NCBI RefSeq assembly: GCF_018449545.1
Contig: NZ_JAAVUR010000007.1
Coordinates: 292,505 to 356,504, forward strand
Reading direction: 5' to 3'
DNA: 64,000 nt
From: Granulicella sp. dw_53
GTDB lineage: Bacteria > Acidobacteriota > Terriglobia > Terriglobales > Acidobacteriaceae
The stretch's first letter is position 1; each line of letters begins with the position of its first letter. Both the position numbers and the translations under genes were made by a program. Shown here piece after piece: positions 33,880 to 40,988 of the stretch. The notes under the pieces were generated by a model that was not told the origin of the DNA, searched no databases, and worked only from the letters and a program-made list of their open reading frames with translations.

Positions 33880-33946
33880 TTGTCATCCTGAGCGAAGGCA
33901 CTCACAGCTTCATCGTGAGTGCCGCAGTCGAAGGACCTGCGGTTGC
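33880..33946. repeat. hairpin repeat family 1, copy b
   Basis: A 67-base element with arms GGCACTCAC (33897-33905) and GTGAGTGCC (33915-33923) and loop AGCTTCATC. The shared edges are TTGTCATCCTGAGCGAAG at the left and GCAGTCGAAGGACCTGCGGT at the right. With the tandem array it fills the gap between purD and mntR. Confidence 0.88.
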
Positions 33947-34018
33947 TTTTGCTGTTGTCTTTGCACTTCTTGCAGTGTCTCGCGCAGTTGCTGTTGCTTG
34001 CTCTTCCTTACAAAACCC

Positions 34019-34729
34019 TCAAGACCCAACCGGCACAATCCGAATATCCCCAGCCATCTCCCGCGATAGATCCAGCGCCTTAGCCGACCGCCCAACACTC
34101 ACCAAACACCCCTCCGCCGCCGTCCTCCGCTTCACCTTCAACCTCGCCCCGGCCTTGATCCCCTGCGCCTCAAGAGCCTTCAGCGTCTCAGCATCCCGGT
34201 CATCGACGCTATCGATCAGGAACGTGCCCCCATCCACCACCTCGGTCAGCACGATCGAAGCCTGCGCTGGCATCTCGCCCTCCATCGTCGGAATGAAGTG
34301 CCCATGCGGATCGATCGTCGGATGCCCCAGCTTTGCCGCGATCCGCTCCTCGAAGCGCTCCGAGATGAAGTGCTCCAGCCGCTCCGCCTCGTCGTGCACC
34401 TCTTCGATCGGGTAGTCCAAAACCTTGTACAAAAAAGTCTCGATCAAACGATGGTGCCGCACCACCTCCAGAGCCCGTCGTTTCCCCGCGCTGGAAAGCT
34501 TCACCCCGCGATGCCGTTCATACTCCACCAGCGGCTCCATCGCCCCCGCGAGCTTCTGCAGCATATTCGTAATCGAGGCAGGCGCCACCCCCAGCCTCTC
34601 CGCCAGCGCCGTACTGGTGACCCGGTGTTCGCCCGGTCCTCCCAGCGAAAGAATCGCCTTTAGATAGTTGTCTACCGACTCGCTGTTTCCATTCGTCCTT
34701 CGCCGCACCGGCATCCAGTAAATCTCCAA
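34019..34729 (-). CDS. mntR: DtxR/MntR-family metal-dependent repressor
   Basis: A 236-residue metalloregulator. The winged-helix DNA-binding domain is near the N-terminus (VDNYLKAILSL, then ALAERLGVAPASITNMLQKL), the dimer/metal domain follows (HHRLIETFLYKVLDY, HDEAERLEHFISERFEERIA), and a C-terminal SH3-like domain ends the protein. It is divergent from mntH, with a tandem palindrome between them, so it most likely represses mntH and itself when manganese or iron is plentiful. The symbol reflects this context; the metal is not proven. The start could also be M6 at 34714. Confidence 0.88.
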   Translation of the reverse strand: MEIYWMPVRRRTNGNSESVDNYLKAILSLGGPGEHRVTSTALAERLGVAPASITNMLQKLAGAMEPLVEYERHRGVKLSSAGKRRALEVVRHHRLIETFLYKVLDYPIEEVHDEAERLEHFISERFEERIAAKLGHPTIDPHGHFIPTMEGEMPAQASIVLTEVVDGGTFLIDSVDDRDAETLKALEAQGIKAGARLKVKRRTAAEGCLVSVGRSAKALDLSREMAGDIRIVPVGS

Positions 34730-34755
34730 TCATCAGTTTGACTCATTTCGACGAT

Positions 34756-34786
34756 TTAGGTATACCTAATAAGTAGGCATGCCTAA
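34756..34786. promoter_or_regulatory. tandem DtxR/MntR-type operator
   Basis: Two palindromes sit side by side: TTAGGTATACCTAA (34756-34769, perfect) and TAGGCATGCCTA (34774-34785, perfect), 17 bases centre to centre. The TTAGG half-sites resemble DtxR/IdeR boxes. Placed between divergent mntR and mntH. Confidence 0.8.
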
Positions 34787-34895
34787 GCCGAGAGAGGGAG
34801 TTCTGCGGAACGAATGCAGCCCTCCACTCCAACGAATCGGGTAAATTCTCCGAGCTCGGACGAGAGGCAGCCTTCTGGCATCGAACTGGAGCAGC

Positions 34896-36323
34896 ATGGC
34901 CGATCCTCACCGAACCCAAAGGTCAGACCCGCTGGAATCCCCCAGTGCGACAAGCGTCCTCGTCGACCCTGTCCTGGCCGCCTCTCCCGCCACCGTCACC
35001 GCAGCCACAGACACGGTCGCCCGCCCGAGCCTCTTCGGCTTCCGTCGCAACCAGATGTGGAGCTACTTCGGCCCCGCCTTCGTCGCCTCCGTCGCCTACA
35101 TCGACCCCGGCAACTTCGCCACCAACATCGAAGGCGGCAGCCGCTTCGGCTACCGGCTCCTCTGGGTGCTCCTCTGGTCGAACGCGATGGCCATCCTCAT
35201 CCAGTACCTCTCCGCCAAGCTCGGCATCGTAACTGGTCTCACCCTCCCACAGAACTGCCGCAAACACTTCTCCCGTCCCATCACCATCACCCTCTGGGTC
35301 GCCGCTGAGGTCGCCGCCATCGCCACCGACCTCGCCGAATTCCTCGGCGCGGCCTTGGGCTTCTTCCTGCTCTTCGGCCCCGCCATGCTGGCCCACGGCT
35401 TCACCCGCACCGGCACCATGCTCACAGCGGCTCTGCTCTCCTCCGTCGCCGTCTTCCTGATCCTCGCCCTCGATCTCGCCGGCTACCAGTGGCTTGAGCG
35501 CGTCATCATGATCTTCGTCGGAGTCATCGGCCTCTGCTATGGCTTCGAGGTCTTCCTCGTCCACCCCGACTGGCACCTCGCCGCCTTCCACGCCCTCGTC
35601 CCCACCCTCGCCACCGGCAGCCCGGAGTCCCTCCACCGCAGCATCTACATCGCCGTCGGCATGCTCGGCGCAACCGTCATGCCGCACGTCATCTACCTGC
35701 ACTCGGCATTAGTTCAACCGCGCTTGAAAGAGGTCGTCAGCGTTCCCCACGTCAAGGGACAATCCCGCCGCCAGGCCTACCTGAAGTTCGAGCTCATCGA
35801 CGTCTTCGTCGCCATGAACGGAGCCTGGCTCATCAACTCCGCCATGATCGTCATGGCCGCCGTAGCCTTCGCCCGTAACGGAGCCGTCGTCGCCGATGTC
35901 GAAGAAGCCTACCGCACCCTGGGCCCGCTCCTTGGCCCCGCAGCCGCGACTGTCTTCGCCGTGGCCCTTCTCTGCTCCGGCCTCTCCTCCTCCACCGTCG
36001 GAGTGATGGCCGGACAGGTCATCATCGAGGGATTCCTCGCCATCAAGTTCCCCATCTTCCTGCGCCGCCTGATCACCATCATCCCCGCGATCATCATCAT
36101 CGCCATCGGCCTCGACCCGCTGAAGATCCTCATCCTCTCGCAGGTCGTCCTCAGCTTCGCGCTGCCCTTCGCCCTGATCCCCCTGCTGCTCCTCACCAAC
36201 CGTGCCTCGGTCATGGAGACCTTCGTCAGCGCCCCCCGCACCCGCATCGCCGGCTGGATCTCCGTAGCGATCATCCTCACCCTGAACGCCGTCCTGCTGG
36301 AGCAGCTAGCCTTCGGAGGCTAA
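34896..36323 (+). CDS. mntH: Nramp-family divalent metal transporter
   Basis: A 475-residue proton-coupled Mn(II)/Fe(II) importer of the inner membrane. The TM1 signature DPGNFATNIEGG and the TM6 signature MPHVIYLHSAL hold the metal-binding residues; about eleven hydrophobic segments follow each other. An N-terminal extension of some 45 residues precedes TM1. The ATG at 34896 has GGAG upstream. The neighbouring mntR and its operator indicate repression when metal is plentiful. Confidence 0.94.
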   Translation: MADPHRTQRSDPLESPSATSVLVDPVLAASPATVTAATDTVARPSLFGFRRNQMWSYFGPAFVASVAYIDPGNFATNIEGGSRFGYRLLWVLLWSNAMAILIQYLSAKLGIVTGLTLPQNCRKHFSRPITITLWVAAEVAAIATDLAEFLGAALGFFLLFGPAMLAHGFTRTGTMLTAALLSSVAVFLILALDLAGYQWLERVIMIFVGVIGLCYGFEVFLVHPDWHLAAFHALVPTLATGSPESLHRSIYIAVGMLGATVMPHVIYLHSALVQPRLKEVVSVPHVKGQSRRQAYLKFELIDVFVAMNGAWLINSAMIVMAAVAFARNGAVVADVEEAYRTLGPLLGPAAATVFAVALLCSGLSSSTVGVMAGQVIIEGFLAIKFPIFLRRLITIIPAIIIIAIGLDPLKILILSQVVLSFALPFALIPLLLLTNRASVMETFVSAPRTRIAGWISVAIILTLNAVLLEQLAFGG

Positions 36324-36905
36324 CTACTGCTGCGGAGCATCCTGCTCAGCGGCAGGCTGTGGTTGCGGCTGCGGCAAAGTCTGCACAGGTCCAGGAGCAT
36401 CCTGAATCCGTGGAGCATCCTCCCCGTTCGCCACCGGAGGCAGACCCGGCCCAGCTCCCGTCTGCGCAGGCCCCGGAGCGTCCTGAATCCGCGGCTCACT
36501 CTGCTGCGCCCGCACCACCTTCAGATGCTGTGCGACAGTCTTCTCCTGATCCTGCTGCTGCCGTTGCGAGGCCGCCTCCTGTCGCGCCAGAACCCGCTCA
36601 TCCTGCTGGCGCTGCGCCTCTTCCTCCTCGGGAGTGTTCGGCTGCTCCACCTGGTTCGCAATCGGAGCGCGCTGTGTCGCAACCACCTTTCGTGCCCGTC
36701 GCTTGCGCTTAACCGTCGTAGTGGTCGTAGTCGCCGCAGGAGCACCCGTCCCGCTTTGAACCGTAGTCGTCTGCGGCGAGCCATTCGTAGTTGCCGCTCC
36801 CTGCTGCGCTCCCAGGAAGGGAAGTGGCAAAACCGCAAGCGCCAGAATCCCAAGTCCGAAGCCCATCTTGATCCTCTTTAGATTGCGCATCGCCATATAC
36901 CTCAC
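36324..36905 (-). CDS. exported low-complexity protein with IQDAPGP repeats
   Basis: A 193-residue protein with a signal peptide or anchor (MGFGLGILALAVLPLPFLGA), a threonine-rich stretch followed by a basic cluster (TTVKRKRRARK), a Gln/Glu/Arg-rich coiled-coil-like middle, and two near-identical copies of PRIQDAPGPxQT near the end. No family is recognised. Its stop directly abuts the mntH stop in convergent orientation. It is probably periplasmic and disordered. Confidence 0.6.
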   Translation of the reverse strand: MRYMAMRNLKRIKMGFGLGILALAVLPLPFLGAQQGAATTNGSPQTTTVQSGTGAPAATTTTTTVKRKRRARKVVATQRAPIANQVEQPNTPEEEEAQRQQDERVLARQEAASQRQQQDQEKTVAQHLKVVRAQQSEPRIQDAPGPAQTGAGPGLPPVANGEDAPRIQDAPGPVQTLPQPQPQPAAEQDAPQQ

Positions 36906-37121
36906 CCTATTTTGATGCTCTCAACTCGCCGCCGGACCACAGATCGCCCCAACTCCCGACCCCGTCCCGCAACTTCCCTGAATCCAACGCCCAACGGAGG
37001 TCCAACCATTTCACAAGACAAAAGCTCCTCAAGTTTGTACACTTTCGCACGCAACCGGTGCAGGCTTTTTCCCGTTGCCAGATGAAACAAATGCAATAGA
37101 GCAACTCTAGGGGACATCAAA

Positions 37122-38477
37122 ATGGAACCGCAGGACAAGAACCGCAGGGACTTCCTCAAGCTGGGCGCATCCGCCCTCGCCACCACCGCCGTCACCTGGA
37201 ACGCCACCAGCTACGCCGCCATCCTTGGAGCCAACGACCGCGTCCGCGTCGGAGTCGTCGGCTGCGGCGACCGCATGAAGCAGGCCCTCCTCCCCTGCTT
37301 CGCCCAGCACCAGGAGCACATGAACTTCGAGCTCGTCGCCGTCTCCGACCTCTGGAACCGCCGCCGCGAAGAGGGTGTCGCCTACATCCAGAAGGTCGCC
37401 GGCTGTAAGGTCGACGCCGTCCGCAACAACGACGAGCTCTACGCCCGCAAGGACGTCGACGCCGTCCTTATCGCCACCGCCGACTTCCAGCACGCCCAGC
37501 ACGGCATCGAAGCCGTCAACGCCGGACGCGACGCCTACGTCGAAAAGCCCACCGCGCACACCATGAAGGACGCCCGCAACTTCCTCGCCGCCGTCAAAAA
37601 GACCGGCAAGATCGTTCAGGTCGGCACCCAGCGCCGCTCAACCCCCAGCTACCAGAAGGCCTACGACTACATCAAGTCCGGCAAGTTCGGCGATATCGTC
37701 ATGGTCGAGATGACCTGGAACGTCAACCAGCCCGGCCGCTGGCGCCGCCCCGACGTCGTGCCTCTCCTCAAAGAAGCCGACACCGACTGGACCCGCTACC
37801 AGCTTGATCTTCCCAAGGCCCCCTTCGACGCCCGCAAGTACCTTGAGTTCCGCCTCTTCTGGCCCTACTCCTCCGGCATTCCGGACCAGTGGCTCGTCCA
37901 CCAGATCGATACCGTCCACTGGTTCAGCGGCTACCCGCATCCGCGCTCCGTCGTCGCCAACGGCGGCAACTACCTCTGGCACGACGGCCGCAAAAACTGG
38001 GACACCATGACCGCCGTCTTCGATTACGGCCCAGCCGACGACCTCACCAAGGGCTTCCAGGTCCAGTACTCCTCCCGCTTCACCAACTCCGCCGGCGGCG
38101 TCAAGGAGCTCTACTACTCCAACGGTGGCATGTTGGATATGGACAAGCAGCGCGTCACCCCGGAGGGCGGCCTCGGAGCGAAATCCGCTGCCGAGATGAA
38201 GATGCAACCAAACCAGTTACAAAGCTTCTCCCTCAGCGAGGACGTGCAAAAGGCCGAGACCTCCGCCAACACCGGAGCCGACCCTCAGACCTCCGCCAAC
38301 GTCCTCAACTGGATGGAGTGCGTCCGCTCCCGCAAGACCCCCAACGCCAGCATCGAAGCTGGCTACAGCCACTCCGTCGCCCTCTGCATGAACATCGCCG
38401 CCATCCAAACCGGCCAGAAGGTCACCTTCAACGACAAAACCCAGCAAGTCATGGTCGGAGACAAGGTCTACGCTTAA
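37122..38477 (+). CDS. Tat-exported Gfo/Idh/MocA-family oxidoreductase
   Basis: A 451-residue NAD(P)-dependent oxidoreductase with a twin-arginine signal (NRRDFLKLGASALATTAVTW). The Rossmann motif is RVGVVGCGDRM; the EKPTAHT segment provides the family's catalytic lysine. Family members oxidise or isomerise sugars and their derivatives, and Tat export suggests a cofactor-loaded periplasmic enzyme. A PmoA-family gene follows on the same strand. The ATG at 37122 has AGGGG upstream. The substrate is not predictable, but carbohydrate use is the best guess. Confidence 0.88.
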   Translation: MEPQDKNRRDFLKLGASALATTAVTWNATSYAAILGANDRVRVGVVGCGDRMKQALLPCFAQHQEHMNFELVAVSDLWNRRREEGVAYIQKVAGCKVDAVRNNDELYARKDVDAVLIATADFQHAQHGIEAVNAGRDAYVEKPTAHTMKDARNFLAAVKKTGKIVQVGTQRRSTPSYQKAYDYIKSGKFGDIVMVEMTWNVNQPGRWRRPDVVPLLKEADTDWTRYQLDLPKAPFDARKYLEFRLFWPYSSGIPDQWLVHQIDTVHWFSGYPHPRSVVANGGNYLWHDGRKNWDTMTAVFDYGPADDLTKGFQVQYSSRFTNSAGGVKELYYSNGGMLDMDKQRVTPEGGLGAKSAAEMKMQPNQLQSFSLSEDVQKAETSANTGADPQTSANVLNWMECVRSRKTPNASIEAGYSHSVALCMNIAAIQTGQKVTFNDKTQQVMVGDKVYA

Positions 38478-38596
38478 GTCAAAGCCGTCCGACGCTCCTC
38501 AATCAGCGCGCGTCGGACGCCCGCGACCTCCAGGCATCTTGCTTGATCTTCCTGTAGAAACGAGTACGGGCGGTCTCATCATCGTCTTGCTTAAAG

Positions 38597-38651
38597 GGCA
38601 CGGCTTTAGCCGTGCCGTAACTGCACTCTTCTCATTCGCGGCTTTAGCCGC
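38597..38651. repeat. pair of TTTA-loop hairpins (repeat family 3)
   Basis: GGCACGGC-TTTA-GCCGTGCC (38597-38616) and GCGGC-TTTA-GCCGC (38638-38651) share the core CGGCTTTAGCCG. The second hairpin ends just before the GAGG ribosome site of the PmoA-family gene. Confidence 0.75.
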
Positions 38652-38663
38652 TGAGGTACTTGT

Positions 38664-39734
38664 ATGGCGCTGACTCCAAATCTTCCAACACTTCTCGCTC
38701 TCTGCTCGCTCGCAATTCCGATGACTGCACACGCAAAAGACAACAAGTCCGGCATCCAGGTCACCCCTCACGAGAGCAGTCAGCGCGTCGACGTCACCAT
38801 CGACGGCGAACCCTTCACCGCCTACGTCTGGCCCTCCACCCTCAAGAAGCCCACTCTCTACCCCCTCATCGCCCCCGGCGGCGTTGAAATCACCCGTGGC
38901 TACCCCCTCGCTCCTCGCGAGGGCGAGCGTACCGACCACCCTCACCATGCCGGCCTATGGTTCAACTACGGCAACGTCGACAACTTCGACTTCTGGAACA
39001 ACTCCGACGCCATCAAGCCCGAGGATCGCGGCAAGATGGGCACCATCCACCACAAGAAGATCGTCTCCAGCAAGAGCGGCCACGACTCCGCCGAGCTGGT
39101 CGTCGACTCCCTCTGGACCAACGGCGCAGGCCAGGACGTCATCACCCAGACCACCCGCTATGTCTTCAGCCGCCACCGCGACCCCACCGGCAAAGAGGTC
39201 CGCGCCATCGACGAGATCGTAACCCTCCACGCCCTGCAGACCCTTGTCTTCCACGACGACAAAGAAGGCATGCTCGGCCTCCGCGTGGCCCACTTCCTCG
39301 AGTCAGCCGACGAGAAGGGCGGCACCTTCACCGACGCCTCCGGACGCCCCACCGCCGTCCAGGCCTCCAACGTTCCCGGAGCCAACGGCGTCTACCTCAC
39401 CAGCGAAGGCATCAAGGGCGGAGCCGTCTGGGCCACCCGCGGCCGCTGGTGCCTCCTCACCGGCACCGATGACAAGCAGCGCACCGTCACCGTCTCCATT
39501 CTCGATCACCCCAACAACGTCAACTACCCCACCTACTGGCACGCCCGCGGCTACGGCCTCTTCGCAGCCAACCCGCTAGGCCAGCACATCTTCGACCCCA
39601 AGGCCGCCCAGTTCGACTACACCCTCAAGGCCAACCAGAGCGTCACCTTCCGCTACCGCATCCTCCTCCAGGCCGGAACCCCCACGCCCGCCGACCTCAA
39701 CCAGGAAGCCGACACCTTCGCCTCCGCAAAATAA
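38664..39734 (+). CDS. exported PmoA-family (DUF6807) protein
   Basis: A 356-residue protein with a signal peptide (LALCSLAIPMTAHA). It matches the PmoA-like/DUF6807 group by the early segment FTAYVWPSTLKKPTLYPLIA, the DHPHHAGLWFNYG motif and the late YWHARGYGLFAANPLGQ. The family name comes from a misleading link to methane monooxygenase; no methane oxidation is implied. It often neighbours Gfo/Idh/MocA oxidoreductases, as here, which suggests a shared role in sugar breakdown. Conserved histidines may form a catalytic site. Confidence 0.85.
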   Translation: MALTPNLPTLLALCSLAIPMTAHAKDNKSGIQVTPHESSQRVDVTIDGEPFTAYVWPSTLKKPTLYPLIAPGGVEITRGYPLAPREGERTDHPHHAGLWFNYGNVDNFDFWNNSDAIKPEDRGKMGTIHHKKIVSSKSGHDSAELVVDSLWTNGAGQDVITQTTRYVFSRHRDPTGKEVRAIDEIVTLHALQTLVFHDDKEGMLGLRVAHFLESADEKGGTFTDASGRPTAVQASNVPGANGVYLTSEGIKGGAVWATRGRWCLLTGTDDKQRTVTVSILDHPNNVNYPTYWHARGYGLFAANPLGQHIFDPKAAQFDYTLKANQSVTFRYRILLQAGTPTPADLNQEADTFASAK

Positions 39735-39757
39735 CCCAACGAAGCACAATGCCGGGT

Positions 39758-39817
39758 GCCCCATCTTCGCGACAGTTTTATCGTCGCTAAGGTGGGCATC
39801 GGGCAAAGCCGACCGCC
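39758..39817. repeat. hairpin repeat family 2, copy ii
   Basis: CCCATCTTCGCGAC pairs with GTCGCTAAGGTGGG around the loop AGTTTTATC, followed by CATCGGGCAAAGCCGACCGCC. The lower stem differs from copy i on both sides, keeping pairing. The gap 39735-40083 holds only this copy, the next one and the promoter of the following gene. Confidence 0.8.
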
Positions 39818-39875
39818 TTCCTTACCCAGCCCAGACCTTCCCTGTTATCCCCAACTCCGGCAAAACCGCCCGGGT

Positions 39876-39914
39876 GCCCCATCCTTCGCGCCGTTGTCTC
39901 TAGCGAAGGGTGGG
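39876..39914. repeat. hairpin repeat family 2, copy iii (divergent, short)
   Basis: CCCATCCTTCGC pairs with GCGAAGGGTGGG with one mismatch; the loop is longer and different, and the 3' tail (CGGGC...CCGACCGCC) is missing. Confidence 0.65.
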
Positions 39915-40083
39915 ACGTAAACCATTCCCAGGCCATACTGTTGCCTTCTCATCCCATCCAACAGCCGCGAAGACCGGGATCTTCTCTCGCACCGAACCCC
40001 TCTCCAGTCCAAACAATTAGCATTCCCCCACCCCACCCCTTACAATCGGGCACGACAGCATCCAACCGCAAAAGGAAACAACC

Positions 40084-40656
40084 TTGACCAACCCCGCCGA
40101 CACCCAGCAGTACACAGAACTGACCCAGCACTACGGCACCTTGGCCAATGAAGAGTTGAACGAGCTGGCCCTCACCTACAACGACCTAACCGAGCCCGCC
40201 CAGCAAGCCCTCAAGGCCGAGTTCAACCGCCGCGGCCTCTCCCTGCCCACCCCCTCACAAGACCCCGCGCTCAAAAACAACACCGAAGACTCACCCCTTC
40301 AAAGCTTCGCCGCCAACCCACCCGAGGAGTGCACCTTCGAGTTCACCGACGTCGAAGAGGCCTACCTCGCCCAGAGCCTCCTCAAATCCGCCGGCATCCC
40401 CAGCATCCTCCCCACCTCCGAGCTGGGCGCCATCGACACCCCTCGCCTCATCGTCGGCCCCTCGGACGCCGTCTCCGCCCAGCTCCTCCTCTCCCGCCCC
40501 AACGCCCTCGGCACAGTCACCGACGAAGACGCCATCTTCCCCACCGCCACCTGCCCCCAGTGCGGAACCCCCGACCCCCTCCTCGAGTCCGTAGAACCCA
40601 CCAACCACTGGCTCTGCGAAGCCTGCAACCACCGCTGGCAAGACGCCCCCCTCTAA
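40084..40656 (+). CDS. conserved protein with DUF2007-like domain and zinc ribbon
   Basis: A 190-residue soluble protein. The N-terminal helical part (LANEELNELALTYNDLTEPA) is followed by a linker and a domain that fits DUF2007 (putative signal-transducing) with the pattern DVEEAYLAQSLLKSAGIPS and PRLIVGPSDAVSAQLLL. The C-terminus has two cysteine pairs (CPQCGTPD and CEACNHRW), a zinc ribbon. Start TTG at 40084 with AAGGA seven bases upstream; a TACAAT box lies at 40041. Function is unknown. Confidence 0.72.
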   Translation: MTNPADTQQYTELTQHYGTLANEELNELALTYNDLTEPAQQALKAEFNRRGLSLPTPSQDPALKNNTEDSPLQSFAANPPEECTFEFTDVEEAYLAQSLLKSAGIPSILPTSELGAIDTPRLIVGPSDAVSAQLLLSRPNALGTVTDEDAIFPTATCPQCGTPDPLLESVEPTNHWLCEACNHRWQDAPL

Positions 40657-40710
40657 ACCCAACGGCGAATAGACAAGCAACAACCCCAAGTGAGGGGCAA
40701 TACAACGGGT

Positions 40711-40771
40711 GCCCCATCCTTTTTGCAGTCTCATCGCAATAGGGTGGGGTATCGGGCAGAGCACGACCGCC
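40711..40771. repeat. hairpin repeat family 2, copy iv
   Basis: CCCCATCCTTTTTGC pairs with GCAATAGGGTGGGG around AGTCTCATC, followed by TATCGGGCAGAGCACGACCGCC. The gap 40657-40988 holds this copy and the terminator at 40865. Confidence 0.85.
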
Positions 40772-40864
40772 TTCCTCTCCCAGCCACAACTCCAGGTTGA
40801 ACCAAACCCCTCCCAGCCCAAACCCTCCAGGAAACCGGCAATCCCAAATCACTAGAACCAAACA

Positions 40865-40896
40865 AAAAAGCCCCACCGAAAGGGCAGGGGCTTTTT
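40865..40896. terminator. bidirectional intrinsic terminator
   Basis: AAAAAGCCCC (40865-40874) and GGGGCTTTTT (40887-40896) form a stem with A- and T-runs built in; it serves the lipoprotein gene from the right and possibly the DUF2007-like gene from the left. Confidence 0.85.
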
Positions 40897-40988
40897 CCAT
40901 TTAAACCACAACCAACACAGAATCAATGGCTCATAAGCACTACGCACCCATAAGCCATCGATTCAAACAGACCGCCAAAATAGCGGAC

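Noticed and set aside
33705..33905. Minus-strand frame encoding Ser-Asn-Asp repeats
   Set aside because: It is only the translation of the 9-base tandem array and a hairpin repeat; it has no ribosome site.
38664..39734. Methane monooxygenase subunit suggested by the PmoA family name
   Set aside because: The protein is soluble and exported with a DUF6807-type sequence; it has no membrane segments like particulate methane monooxygenase and no pmoB or pmoC is present.
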